NCBI GenBank assembly: GCA_036897095.1
Contig: JAYMSP010001163.1
Coordinates: 1-35,367, forward strand
Source: Plantago elongata
Taxonomy: Eukaryota > Streptophyta > Magnoliopsida > Lamiales > Plantaginaceae
Length of the DNA stretch: 35,367 bases
Direction: 5' to 3'
Numbering within the stretch: position 1 is the stretch's first letter; each line of letters starts with the position of its first letter. The notes below the pieces were generated by a model that ran no database searches, was not told the origin of the DNA, and saw nothing but the letters and a program-made list of their open reading frames with translations. The position numbers and the translations under genes are program-made. Shown here in pieces: positions 20,501-29,019 of this stretch.

Positions 20501-20966
20501 AATAGCAAATGTATTTAAGAGTCCAACAAAGAGTGGTCTCAAAGTATCTATTATTCCTTTCTCTCCGACTTTTATAGCCTAGCTGGAAAACTTGACAGAC
20601 TCAAATTGGTCTGTCCCAATGGATCACTGCATATCCCACTGTCTTTGTCCGTCCCCTAAACTGTGACTTGGCCCTCGCACGATCCCAACTTTGCTTTGCA
20701 TGTATTATGCTGCCCAGTACTTTATGCTCTCTCTCATATAGTTGTTTGAGCCCCTGTAAACCTGCCATATCATGGCTTCCCGCCACCCCATTAATTAAAT
20801 GGACACCAGTAATTTTCTGAGTCGGCTTCTTTGTTTGCTGAAAAACTTCTCTTCAGGTAGAAGACATGCTTAAAAGAAGCTTTGCGGAATTTCATGCTCA
20901 GAAGAAACTTCCGGAGCAGCAACAACTTCTTATGCGAAAGCTTGCTCAGCCTACAAAAACCATTGA
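5409..20966 (+). CDS. SKI2: SKI2-type DExH-box RNA helicase (Ski complex), 5' 17 exons; 3' part outside the window
   Basis: Plant orthologue of SKI2, the 3'-5' RNA helicase that with SKI3 and SKI8 threads mRNA into the cytoplasmic exosome. Exons: 5409-5546, 6089-6334, 6711-6971, 7077-7145, 7250-7325, 10472-10671, 10775-10882, 11892-11993, 12196-12396, 12512-12622, 16473-16540, 16660-17032, 17383-17538, 17622-17732, 18505-18558, 19528-19785, 20857-20966. All junctions are GT-AG and keep frame through about 880 codons. Motifs: Walker A AHTSAGKT (about residues 381-388), Ia [15 protein letters not shown] (about 471-474), SAT (502-504), IV-like [36 protein letters not shown] (about 782-790). Two in-frame ATGs are adjacent (5409, 5412); alignment with remembered relatives favours 5412, but 5409 is the first in frame. 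The last exon ends in phase 2. The missing arch and DSHCT regions (some 450 or more residues in relatives) are not found before the window end, so the gene is either interrupted by transposons or has an intron of at least 14.4 kb. Confidence 0.95.
5686..6078 (+). repeat. About 190-bp tandem duplication in SKI2 intron 1
   Basis: GTGCAATTTGTTGAATTGG occurs at 5737 and again at 5927, an offset of 190 bp. The following segment, with ATAAGCATA, TATTATTGAACAAAC and TTGTGTATCTGGAATT, is also repeated. The word GTGCCTATTGTTTATTTCC appears in four variants (near 5696, 5790, 5884, 6051), implying an older, smaller repeat within the unit. Confidence 0.8.
6089..6334 (+). CDS. SKI2: SKI2 exon 2
   Basis: Encodes 82 residues starting [10 protein letters not shown] and including [16 protein letters not shown] and RSVVVPSWE, all typical of the plant SKI2 N-terminal region. 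Acceptor TTCCAG, donor GAG/GTAAAC, phase 0. Confidence 0.93.
6711..6971 (+). CDS. SKI2: SKI2 exon 3
   Basis: Encodes 87 residues including [25 protein letters not shown] and [13 protein letters not shown]. The donor AGT/GTACTT is weaker than the others but is the only one nearby that keeps phase 0 with exon 4; the alternative GT two bases upstream shifts the frame. Confidence 0.85.
7077..7145 (+). CDS. SKI2: SKI2 exon 4
   Basis: Short 23-codon exon containing [18 protein letters not shown], matching the W-S-V-Y-E region of relatives. Acceptor CTGAAG/GC, donor GCG/GTATGT. Confidence 0.82.
7250..7325 (+). CDS. SKI2: SKI2 exon 5
   Basis: Encodes the strongly conserved [16 protein letters not shown]. 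Ends phase 1 before GTCTGT. Confidence 0.9.
7326..10471. other. SKI2 intron 5 (3.1 kb)
   Basis: AT-rich non-coding DNA. Contains a small LINE-like remnant near 8306-8450 (listed) and a cytosine-rich run at about 10163-10183. A possible second LINE scrap with a GGLGV-like string lies near 8700. No intact gene is seen. Confidence 0.7.
8306..8450 (+). mobile_element. Old LINE remnant in SKI2 intron 5
   Basis: The segment CACTTTACTTGGCAAGTGG reads as a decayed version of the LINE motif A-L-L-G-K-W-L-W-R-F that is intact in the copy at 24053-24412. A nearby GAGAAATAT string lies at the same relative position as in that copy. Plus orientation. Boundaries are approximate. Confidence 0.45.
10472..10671 (+). 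CDS. SKI2: SKI2 exon 6
   Basis: A poorly conserved acidic, Ser/Thr-rich linker followed by [12 protein letters not shown], which matches the V-L-D-E-I-L-S block of relatives. The acceptor TATAG/GA completes a Gly codon with exon 5; using the upstream TAG/CT acceptor would hit an in-frame stop. Confidence 0.85.
10775..10882 (+). CDS. SKI2: SKI2 exon 7
   Basis: Encodes [15 protein letters not shown] and [20 protein letters not shown], which precedes and includes the Q-motif-like entry to RecA domain 1. Confidence 0.93.
10883..11891. other. SKI2 intron 7 (1.0 kb)
   Basis: AT-rich with no gene seen. Contains a perfect 16-bp direct repeat (11371-11386 and 11387-11402, TGAGGGGAGAAATGAA). The purine-rich stretch 11340-11550 has an open frame but no recognisable motif. 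Confidence 0.6.
11892..11993 (+). CDS. SKI2: SKI2 exon 8 (Walker A)
   Basis: Carries the ATP-binding motif [16 protein letters not shown]. The Lys and Thr of GKT contact the nucleotide phosphates and magnesium. Confidence 0.95.
12196..12396 (+). CDS. SKI2: SKI2 exon 9 (motifs Ia, Ib)
   Basis: Contains [16 protein letters not shown] (motif Ia), [13 protein letters not shown] and [15 protein letters not shown] (Ib), all RNA-contacting segments of RecA domain 1. Confidence 0.95.
12512..12622 (+). CDS. SKI2: SKI2 exon 10 (DEVH box, SAT)
   Basis: Starts [15 protein letters not shown] with the DEVH Walker B box and ends FVLLSAT, motif III. Confidence 0.95.
13385..14063 (-). pseudogene. Unrecognised antisense coding remnant in SKI2 intron 10
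   Basis: On the minus strand, two adjacent open stretches (13852-13622 and 13618-13385) are in the same frame with a single stop at 13619-13621. An upstream stretch (14063-13794) connects to them after one frameshift near 13800-13850. Together they give about 225 residues with mixed protein-like composition, rich in Ser, Lys, Val and His. This is longer than expected by chance in an AT-rich intron with only two defects. I do not recognise the family; it could be a decayed transposon ORF or a retrocopied gene fragment. Confidence 0.3.
14783..14794. repeat. Left target-site duplication of LINE copy 1
   Basis: ATCAATTACGGT, one mismatch to 15774-15785. Confidence 0.7.
14795..15773 (+). mobile_element. 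5'-truncated LINE (non-LTR retrotransposon), copy 1, in SKI2 intron 10
   Basis: Contains the C-terminal part of a plant L1-type ORF2. Around 14802-14990 is the region after the reverse transcriptase. The frame 14975-15235 carries [18 protein letters not shown] and [11 protein letters not shown], typical of the zf-RVT region. After a stop, [10 protein letters not shown] and a [14 protein letters not shown] zinc-knuckle-like motif follow (15306 onward), with the last Cys replaced by Tyr. It ends with a 3' UTR, TACACTTCCCATGTAT and poly-A (about 15755-15766). A near-perfect 12-bp target duplication flanks it (14783-14794 ATCAATTACGGT, 15774-15785 ATCATTTACGGT). Frame breaks show it is dead. It is related to the minus-strand copy at 22608-24458. 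Confidence 0.85.
15774..15785. repeat. Right target-site duplication of LINE copy 1
   Basis: ATCATTTACGGT just after the poly-A tail. Confidence 0.7.
16473..16540 (+). CDS. SKI2: SKI2 exon 11
   Basis: Encodes [20 protein letters not shown]. Preceded by a 3.85-kb intron with insertions. Ends phase 2 before GTTAGT. Confidence 0.93.
16660..17032 (+). CDS. SKI2: SKI2 exon 12
   Basis: Encodes [10 protein letters not shown] and [11 protein letters not shown], then a Lys/Asn/Gly/Ser-rich variable linker with a four-Gly run between the RecA domains, and ends [12 protein letters not shown]. Confidence 0.93.
17383..17538 (+). CDS. SKI2: SKI2 exon 13
   Basis: Begins RecA domain 2 with [16 protein letters not shown] and ends [13 protein letters not shown]. 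Confidence 0.95.
17622..17732 (+). CDS. SKI2: SKI2 exon 14
   Basis: Encodes [19 protein letters not shown] and [11 protein letters not shown], the conserved HHAGLLP segment of Ski2/Mtr4 helicases. Confidence 0.95.
17733..18504. other. SKI2 intron 14
   Basis: A 772-bp AT-rich intron. I see no gene or repeat boundary in it. Confidence 0.7.
18505..18558 (+). CDS. SKI2: SKI2 exon 15 (motif V)
   Basis: An 18-codon exon, [18 protein letters not shown], which is helicase motif V. Confidence 0.95.
18559..19527. other. SKI2 intron 15
   Basis: A 969-bp AT-rich intron. I see no gene or clear repeat. An open frame runs from 19369 into exon 16 but has no conserved sequence before the acceptor at 19527. 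Confidence 0.7.
19528..19785 (+). CDS. SKI2: SKI2 exon 16 (motif VI)
   Basis: Contains [19 protein letters not shown], then [14 protein letters not shown] (motif VI with the arginine fingers), and the start of the winged-helix region, [20 protein letters not shown]. Confidence 0.95.
19786..20856. other. SKI2 intron 16 with a possible mariner-like terminus
   Basis: A 1.07-kb intron. At 20004-20020 a TA followed by a TTCTCCCTCCCTTTT-like string resembles the start of a Stowaway/mariner element. No matching second end was found. Nothing else is recognised. Confidence 0.5.
20857..20966 (+). CDS. SKI2: SKI2 exon 17 (last exon seen)
   Basis: Encodes [20 protein letters not shown] ending in PTKTIE, phase 2, followed by the donor GTAAGC. 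Relatives continue with C-I-K-G-E-P and an E-D-Y-Y stretch, which I cannot find on the plus strand up to 35367. Confidence 0.93.
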
Positions 20967-22607
20967 GTAAGCATTTCCTACACTATATAATGGCTTAATA
21001 TATGCACGTCTTCAATAATTTTAAAAGTTGCTCTATTGTTACCCAAGCTTAATCATGATAATTAACCTATGTGTGCACAATCTCCAGACCCCCACCCTCT
21101 ATAGAATGAACACACACTTGTGCCTCTCTTAGCATGTAGATGATTTTGCGGTGTTTGTCTGTTTGATTCAATGTATATTATTAATGAATGTCTCTAGATG
21201 ACATTACTCAAATTACATTTATGTCTGATGAACTTTGATAATAAATTAACAATGATCCGTTTAGGTTAAATTTGACCTGTCTAGTTTATGTTTGTGGGTC
21301 TGTGTGAGTTGGTGAATATTTGCTGTTAAAATAGATATGATCAGGCGTACAGCTATAGATGTTTTCTGTGTTATAAATCCCGGTTTGTGGCATGTAGTGT
21401 CCGCTGAAATATCTGTTATTCCCGAGTGGGATGGTTGGGATACTGAAGTGATACACATATATCGCCGGTCTAATTTTTTTGAGGGCCCTGTGGAGAATTA
21501 TTGAAATGGGCTCATATACTAATGGATGTGAAGAAAACAAAAAAAAATTATATGACATTGAAATTATTTTAATACGCAAGTTGTTACGAACTTAGTGTAA
21601 GTTTAATATTTAATCCCAAATAAATAAGGCTCTGCATGGTGGGATTCCGAGGGAAAGATTGAAAATCAAATCCCTTGAGAAAATGTAGAAGGAAAACTAG
21701 TGTTTTCCTTTTTTTTTTCTTTTTTTTTTTGTTTGGTAGTTTTTCAGTTTTCCAAGAAAATTAACAGTTAATTTTGTGGCATTTCTTCTTCTTTTTGAAC
21801 TTTTCCTTAATTTTTCCCCTTTTTGATCTTTATTTTTACTAAATGGTATACGAGTACAAAATAATGTGATTATTTGATCAACATATAGTTTTTAATTACA
21901 TACAAATTAACATTGGAATTATGAAAATGGAACTTTAAAATAATTATGCAAGGTGAAAAGAATTGAAAAACATGGTGAGTTTACGTAATTTAAATTGGTT
22001 TGTGTTACAATAATTTATTTCTTATTTTTCAAAGTATAAATTGTGCTATGATGTGTAGTATCTATTAAACGCTACATAGACTATAGTTATGGAACTTAAT
22101 AATTCAGACAAGATATTAATATATGAATGTAATAAGTGTTATAAATAAAATAATTTGTATATAAATGTATATAGTGTTACTAATAATCATTTTTAGATAA
22201 AATATATTTTCTCAATAAATATTAATTTATGTAAGAAAAATTATGAAGAGATAAGAATTTGTTATGATTTTCTATTTTATTTTTATTTTTTTACTTTTTC
22301 AGGTTTTCCTACATTTTCCATTCCACTGTTTTTCATTATCTATCAAAACAAACATGAGAAAAACACTTTAATAGTTTTCTTGGAACTCTTGAAGAAGAAT
22401 TGAAAAAAATGGGAGAAAAGGGAAGCAATTAAGATAATAATAATATAAAAAATAAACTGATGAATTAAAAATTAATTATGCATTGTCTCGATTTTTGTAG
22501 TAATAAATTAATGTTTTGCCCTAAATAAATATAAACTGTTTAAATGATCTTTTATAATGGTTAATTTGAGATGATTTATTTTCTATGCTTCAATGAATGC
22601 TTAAGAG
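20967..22607. other. First part of SKI2 intron 17, very AT-rich
   Basis: No SKI2 exon or other gene seen. The stretch 21640-22430 contains paired TTTGGTAGTTTTTC-like and AAAACAAACATGAGAAAA-like sections in opposite orientation, which may be the remains of a small inverted-repeat transposon. I could not define its ends. Confidence 0.55.
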
Positions 22608-23062
22608 TTTTTTTTTTTTTTTGTTTGAAAAGTAATAGGTGATTTTATTAGAGTGAATAATACATGGGAAGTGTATTACAATAACTCAGGTATAAAGGAG
22701 ACTAAGCTACTACAATCAGGCAAAGAGTTACTTGCAGCTCCATTAAAGCTGCAAAGTAACACCAGAAAGCTGTTGAGCAAATTCCTATCCGAGTTGGAAA
22801 CATCTGTTGTTTTTCTCAATCAAAATGCACCAAGTAATGCAACCTGGTATTAGATTCCACAAAATATTTTTATCTTAATCTTTCAGATTCCTTCTCCAAG
22901 CCCTTTGGAAGATCTATCACCTTGCATGGCATTGACCAACCCAAATTACAATGAATGGACAGATGTTCAATGGATTCTCCATCTTCTTTACAAATGAAAC
23001 ACCACTCCAGAATATACATTCCACGTCGCCTCAAATTATCAGTGGTGAACACTTTTCCCAGT

Positions 23063-23826
23063 CAGGGGCGAACGCAGAAATTATATTCAGAGGCTTAAAA
23101 AAGTTATACATCTAACAACACATTAATAAGTTACTATAAGTATCATATTATTTATGATATCATATAATTTCAGTTTTCTATTTATTCATTATTTCTTCGT
23201 TAAAATTATTCAACTTAACCACAACTCATAATCTTTAGTAACTTTTTAAATTAAAACTTTAAAACTCTTCATACAATTTTTTCATTAACTTGGAATTAAA
23301 TAATAAATACTATAACTTAGACAAGATTTATTGGATTCATGTTAGTGTCTATGCAGTGCCCTTAAAATTAATCTAAAAAACAATAAAATAAAAGAATAAA
23401 TTATGAAAAGGAATGATTAAAATAAAATAAAAAAACAGAATAAATGACAATTGGGTAATAATTCCTCATTATGTTAAAACTCTAAAAAGAATGTAAAAGA
23501 GGTAAAACACAAAATATAAATAGGAGAATGAATTATAAATGCAATAATTAAATAAAATATAAAAAATATAAATGAACATGACACTTAGAAGAAGTCCAAA
23601 AAACAGGAAAAAGTGCTACTATCAGGTTTCGAACCTGAGACATGGTAATGCTAATACAATCAGCGCCAGCCAACATACCAATCGACCACTCTTCCAATTT
23701 GTCTTGTTAGTGCGTAATTATTAATATATACAAATAGTATTATTTAAACAGGGGTATAATGGTACTTTCACACAAAATCGAGCGGCATCGATTCAGGCCG
23801 CTTGCGCAAGGGTGTGCTCGCCCCTT
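23063..23826. mobile_element. hAT-like non-autonomous element inserted in LINE copy 2
   Basis: A 764-bp AT-rich segment interrupts the LINE reading region. Its ends read CAGGGGCGAACGCA on the left and AAGGGGCGAGCACA on the right (minus strand), sharing AGGGGCGA. CAGGGGCG is a common start for plant hAT elements. The 8-bp flanks TTCCCAGT and TTCCAAAT match at 6 of 8 positions. However, comparison with LINE copy 1 suggests about 50 bp of LINE is missing at the insertion point, so the flank match could be accidental. No transposase is present. Confidence 0.55.
23614..23695 (-). repeat. tRNA-like segment inside the hAT-like element
   Basis: On the minus strand there is a perfect T-arm-like hairpin, TCAGG-TTCGAAA-CCTGA, which includes a consensus RNA polymerase III B box (GGTTCGAAACC, 23625-23635), and about 50 nt before it an A-box-like TGGTCGATTGG. 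No acceptor stem pairs, so it is not a working tRNA. It may come from a tRNA or a SINE. Confidence 0.45.
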
Positions 23827-24458
23827 TTCCAAATATGTTTCCAAGGGGAATTTATCTCTGTGAAGAGTTAAAGTAACTCTTTCCGAGAACATTCCATCCT
23901 TATCTAATGTCCATCTGCTTCTATCTAGTCCCCCAGGTCTGACCCGGGTTCCATATAAGTTTGACAAAATTCATCATATCGCTCAACTTTCCAATCAAAC
24001 AAATCCCTCCGAAATGATACATTTCAAATGATGCAACCATTATTTAGTTCCATCAACATATCAACCTTGACTTCTTGGCAGTTTGAGATAATAAAGAGTG
24101 ATGGGAAAGAATTTTCAGCGGTTGGTCCCCATACCAGCAATCATACCAGAATCTAATGTTCGACCCTTCCTCTATCTCCAATCTGATTCTTCTATGTACA
24201 TCATTCCATCCCTTTCTAATAAATTTCCATAGGCTACCATGGCACTTGTTAGAGCACCAACCTCCTTCGGAATCTCCATATTTCTCTACAATTATCGTAC
24301 GGCAAAACCTATCTCTTTCATTGCCAAACCTCCACAACCATTTACCAAGAAGTGCCTTATTGAATAGAGTCAGCTTGTGCAAGCCAAGACCACCATATTT
24401 GATTTTGGACAAACTGTCAAATAGATTAAGAAGACTTGTATATTTACCTCCGATATGC

Positions 24459-24600
24459 TGTTATGTCTATGGACTCCTGATGCATTGATATGAGCTAGAG
24501 GACTTTATATAGATGGTTAGAAACCAGGACATAGATCAATTAAGATCAATCACTAACCAAGATACTATAATTAATAGATTTAGGTAATCTCTGATTGACA
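24459..24600 (-). repeat. 3' LTR of the Copia element
   Basis: 142 bp. On the minus strand it begins TGTCAATCAGAG and ends GACATAACA. About 96 percent identical to the LTR at 28879-29019. Confidence 0.9.
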
Positions 24601-24613
24601 TCCCCCCTCAAAC
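24601..24613 (-). other. Polypurine tract of the Copia element
   Basis: GTTTGAGGGGGGA on the minus strand directly before the 3' LTR, the usual primer site for plus-strand DNA synthesis. Confidence 0.75.
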
Positions 24614-24770
24614 TAACGAGGGTGATTAACCAACTTCAATTTGCCCACAAGAAACTGATGAACGCGGACCTGGAAGGGCTTTGGTAAAGATGTCGGCAAT
24701 CTGAAGACTCGTCGAGACATGAGGAAGAGAAATAACTTTAGATTCAAAGGCCTCACGAATAAAGTGACAA

Positions 24771-27700
24771 TTAACCTGAATAATGTTTAGTCCGTTCATG
24801 AAAAACAGGATTAGCCGTTATATGAACAGCACTAGTGTTGTCCACATGTAAGGGAGTAGGACCATGAGGGGAAAAACCAAGCTCAGCAAGCAAACCACGC
24901 AGCCATATGATTTCAGAGCATGCAATAGACATAGCTTGGTAGTCTGACTCGGTGGAGGACTTAGATTCATGATCTTGCTTCTTACACTTCCATGAAATAA
25001 GAGAGGAACCCAAAAACATACAACAACCTGTCGTAGATCTACGAGTGTCAGAACACCCAACCCAATCTGCATCACTATAGACAGAAAGTTGAAAAGATGG
25101 CTTGGACGAAAAAAGTAGGCCTTTAGTAATCGTACCAAGAACATAATGTATAATGCGACGAATAGCTGCCAAGTTAATGGCGTGGAGTCTGGAGAAACTG
25201 ACTTACTTGTTGAACAAGAAAGGAGATATCAGGACGAGTAATCGTTAAATAAACCAAGCTGCCAACAAGCCTACGATATAGTGTTGGATCAGAAAGCAGG
25301 TCACCGTCATCTTTTCGGAGTTTGAGATTGGCTTCCATAGTGTGTCAATGGGCGCAGAATTAGATACAACAATGGCAATAAGATCACGAGCATATTTAGC
25401 TTGATTGAGGAATAGACCAGAAGAATGACTATGAACCTCAAGACCAAGAAAGTATGTGAGAGGACCCAAATCCTTCATATGTAAAGAACTATGCAAATGG
25501 TGCTTAAGCTGAGAGATGAGAGTTGCATCGGTGCCAGTAATGACTATGTCATCTACATACGCAAGAAGGACAACAATGTCGGCCGAAGTATGTCTTAGGA
25601 ACATAGAGGTGTCATAATGACTTTGCTAAAGTGAGAACTCCAGCAAGGTAGCTCGAAACTTTTCATACCAGGCACGAGGGGCTTGTTTCAAGCCATAAAG
25701 AGATCGACGCAACTTACAAACAGTGTTACGGAGGAGCCCGCATGAATATCTCCTCATGGATGTCCTTGTGAAGGAAATCATTTTTAACATCCATTTGACT
25801 GAGGGGCCTATTCTGAGATGCTGCAATAGCGAGTATAGTATGAATTGTCGTCATTTTTGCAACAGGGGCAAAAGTTTCCTCATAGTTCACCCCTTTACTC
25901 CTGATGATTTCCCAATGCAACTAATCGTTCTTTATAGCGATCAATACTCCCATCAGGACGAACCTTGATCGAATATACCCACTTACACCCCAAAGGTCGG
26001 GTATCAGGGGGACAAGGAACAATATCCCATGTGTGATTAACTTCTAAGGCTCTTAACTCTTCTTGCATGGCGTTATTCCAACAATCATGTTGAGTAGCTT
26101 GTGAGTAACAAGAGGGGATTGCAACAGAAGATAAAGTAGCTGCAAGAGCAGGATGCGAAGACTTCTTTGGAAAACCCAACCGGTCTGGTTCGTCCCTCTT
26201 CCGTGTTTAACAATGAAGTGGAAGCTCCAATAAGGAGTCAGACTTCGCAATGGGAGGACCAGGATTAGGATCAGCCATCGGGGGAGGCAAGGGAGCAGTG
26301 GGTAGACGTCTCTGATAAACCAGCCCAGGCTTAAATCTATTATCAGAAGGAGGGGGTTACTCGAACCAAGCTCCACCGAAGGGTGAGGGAAATGATCAAT
26401 GGAATCAGGCTTAAATGATGGCAAAATGAATGTAGATTTTGTAGTAGGAGAGGAAAGAGGATAGTACAGTTGATTCTCAAGGAAAATAACATTGCGAAGA
26501 GATCCTCATCTTATCAGCAACATGATTAAAGCATACAAACCCTTTTTGTGTGTTACTATATCCAAGAAAAACACATCTAACTGACTGAGGGGAAAGTTTA
26601 TGACGCACGGTGGGAAGAAGAAGCACAAAACAAACACAACCAAAAGGACGAAGATAGGTATACTTGGGATGTTTTGCATACAACCGAAAGTAAGGTGATT
26701 CCAAGTCCAAGACCCGAGAAGGTAATCGGTTGATTAAGAAAACAACGGTAGAAAGGGCCTCAACCCAAAATCGAGTAGGAACAGAAGAATCAATGAGTTA
26801 AGTTCGTACAACACGAGTAAATGTCTGTTTTTCCGTTCAACCATTCCATTTTGTTGAGGAGTATAAGAGCAAGTTTTCTGAGAAAGTATACCCTTGGATT
26901 TGAGAAATATGTGAAATTCATGAGACATATATTCCCCACCCGAGTCACTACGAAGAACTTTGATACATGTGGAAAATTGAGTTTCAACGTAGGCAAGGAA
27001 TGATTTAAAAGTGGAAAAGACTTCACTCTTAGATCGAAGGAAATAAACCCAAGTGCAACGAGTATAATCATCAATGAATGTGACAAAGTACTTATATTGT
27101 GCATGCGAAATGATAGGAGAAATCCCCCAAACGTCACTATGAATTAAGTCAAAGGATGCAGAGGCACGACTACCATTTGAAGGAAAAGGCAAAATTTTAC
27201 TTTTTCCCAATTTACTCGAGTCACACTCAAAATGAGCAGAAACATCAACTTTATTGCCCAAATGGCCAGTTTGTAACAAATGAGAAAGAATTCTAGAATG
27301 TGGATGGCCAAGTCGCCTATGCCAAAGATAACCTAGATTTTTGTTACAACTAAAAGCAGAAATAAAAGAAGACTTAGGGCTACGAAAATTGTAATGGAAA
27401 GAGACGTCCAATCTTAGGCCCCTTGGCTATCATTTCCCCCGACCCCTGATCCTGAACAATACAACCACGAGAAGAAAATTTCATATCACATTTATCATCA
27501 ATGAGTTGTCCAACAGAGACAAAATTGGTAGATAACTTAGGGCTAACAAAGACATTTTTAATGTGAGGAGACAAATCACCAATTTCTTGAATTGCTAACT
27601 GAGTACCATTAGCTGTCTCAATGGTTGAGGACCCATCATATTTATGAATGTTAGAAAGCATATGAGTGGAAGAAGTCATGTGATTAGAGGCACCAAAATC

Positions 27701-28640
27701 TAATAGCCAGGCAGAAGAAGCACCTGAGTGAATACCTAGTGCTGAAAAAGCAGAAACCAGGATTTGTTGGACCATGTCAGGGCTAAGAGCGGGAGTTGGA
27801 GGCATAGGAGAAGCCTCCTTAGCAACAGAGGCATGATGAGAGTTGGAGCTACGCCTTGGTGGGCAAATAAAACACTCTTTGATAGTATGCCCTAGTTGCT
27901 TGCAGTAATTGCACTTTTTCTTGGGACAATTTTGAGCAATGTGCCCAAACTCATGGCAGCAATAACATTCAGTGTTCCCCATGTCATGTGGTTTAGGCTT
28001 GGATTGTGCAGCATATGCAACAGGATGAGGCTGTTCAATAGTAGTCTGAGTGATAAGGTGGTGTTCTTCACGAAGAAGTTCACCAAAACAAGTGTCTAAT
28101 GGGAACAGGGACACGATTGAGGAGTGTGGAACGAACAGATTCATATTCTGGACGAAGCTCATGAGAAATTGACTACGCTGGCGATTAGTCATGACTTGCT
28201 GAAGAGCATCAATAGATGCAGCAGGAACTCCAATCATAGAAAGGTCTATATATTCAGACCAGAGTGAGAAAAGTAGAGTAATAGTCTTGAATGGTGAGTG
28301 AACCATGCTGAAAATTGGAAACTTTCAACTCTAACTGGAAATGACGAGCTGAATGGTCCTGAAAATATACCCGACGCAGGTAATCCAACATCTTCTTGGC
28401 AGTACAATGGGGTCTCAAATTCAGAATTATGTGAGATTCAACTGAACTAAGAATCAAGCTGCGAACCTGAGCATCTTTTACATCCCATGCAGCCTTGACT
28501 TTCTCATCATCATCGTTTGAAAGAGTTCCTTGAATATGTGTCCACAGGTCCTTTCCTTTCAGAAAAGTTTCAAATTGGTAAACCCAAGTAGAATAATTCT
28601 TGCCGTTGAATTTAGGGCACTGATTATCAATCTTGTCCAT
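24771..28640 (-). pseudogene. Copia gag-pol polyprotein, decayed
   Basis: Broken into several frames. Gag (28640-28254) begins MDKIDNQCPKFNGKNYSTW and includes the SLTIQDYYSTF region of UBN2-type gag. Two intact CCHC zinc knuckles (CX2CX4HX4C) lie at 27967-27872. The protease active site reads WLLDFGASNHM near 27700, with Phe in place of the catalytic-loop Ser (usual DSGA). The integrase has WHRRLGHP, HSDVWG, FIDDYTRCTW, RSDSGGEY and YTPQQNGMVERKN (27330-26800), but one Cys of its zinc site is Ser. Reverse transcriptase blocks lie at 26179-25245, including NYEETFAPVAK, QMDVKNDFL and LLAYVDDIVITG. RNase H (25172-24771) has YSDADWVGC and SSTESDYQAM. Stops and frameshifts between blocks show it cannot make a full polyprotein. 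Confidence 0.92.
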
Positions 28641-28866
28641 GGTTGAACTGAGTGCAGATCTGGGAAAGTCTGTTTGACGTCTCTGGGGATGGGTCGCTGG
28701 TGATGGATCGCCGCTGGTGAGGAGATGAGAGACTAGGAAAAGGGATCCGAGATGTCAAGAAGAGCGTTGTTGATGCTAACGAGCTAAGGAAAAAAAATGG
28801 CGATGTTGATGTTGACTAAGGTTATAGTTAATTAACTAGGGCTAGGGTTTACTAGAGCTCAAAGAT

Positions 28867-28876
28867 TGGCTCTGAT
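28867..28876 (-). other. Primer binding site of the Copia element
   Basis: ATCAGAGCCA on the minus strand beside the 5' LTR, matching the core of the common plant primer site TGGTATCAGAGCCA, complementary to initiator methionine tRNA. The first bases (TGGT) are changed. Confidence 0.7.
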
Positions 28877-28878
28877 GC

Positions 28879-29019
28879 ATTATGTCTATGGACTCATGAT
28901 GCATTAATATGAGCTAGAGGACTTTATATAGATGGTGAGAAACCAGGACAAAGATCAATTAAGATCAATCACTAACCAAGATACTATAATTAACAGATTT
29001 AGGTAATCTCTGATTGACA
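28879..29019 (-). repeat. 5' LTR of the Copia element
   Basis: About 141 bp, beginning TGTCAATCAGAG on the minus strand. Its inner end is slightly altered at the junction with the primer site, where the last CA is not clear. Confidence 0.9.

Larger units (their letters stand above)
22608..24458 (-). mobile_element. LINE copy 2, same family as copy 1, antisense to SKI2
   Basis: Read on the minus strand it starts next to the Copia element. It encodes SKIKYGGLGLHKLTLFNKAL and LLGKWLWRF (24412 downward), WYDCWYGDQPLK, RSRWTLDKDGMFS (about 23910) and, beyond an insertion, FTTDNLRRRG with an intact CFICKEDGESIEHLSIHC knuckle (about 22930-23010). It ends in a 3' UTR with TACACTTCCCATGTAT and a poly-A tail (poly-T 22608-22622 on the plus strand). 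Its 3' UTR and coding parts align with copy 1 at 14795-15773. Stops and the insertion at 23063-23826 inactivate it. The 5' end is lost at the Copia boundary. Confidence 0.85.
24459..29019 (-). mobile_element. Ty1/Copia LTR retrotransposon with 142-bp LTRs
   Basis: A 4.56-kb element on the minus strand. Direct LTRs (24459-24600 and 28879-29019) differ at about 5 of 140 positions. Next to the 3' LTR is a polypurine tract (GTTTGAGGGGGGA on the minus strand, 24601-24613). Next to the 5' LTR, ATCAGAGCCA (28867-28876) matches the usual initiator-Met tRNA primer site. Domain order gag, protease, integrase, reverse transcriptase, RNase H is that of Copia. A clean 5-bp target duplication is not seen (TATGC against TAAGG). 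The LTRs are short for Copia; the Ale lineage is my best guess. Confidence 0.93.

Noticed and set aside
23614..23695. Functional tRNA gene
   Set aside because: The T arm and B box are present, but the acceptor stem does not pair and the anticodon arm is poor, so only a tRNA-like relic is claimed.
23055..23834. Firm 8-bp hAT target duplication
   Set aside because: The 6-of-8 match is suggestive, but the flanks also align to two separate LINE positions in copy 1, so the similarity may be accidental.
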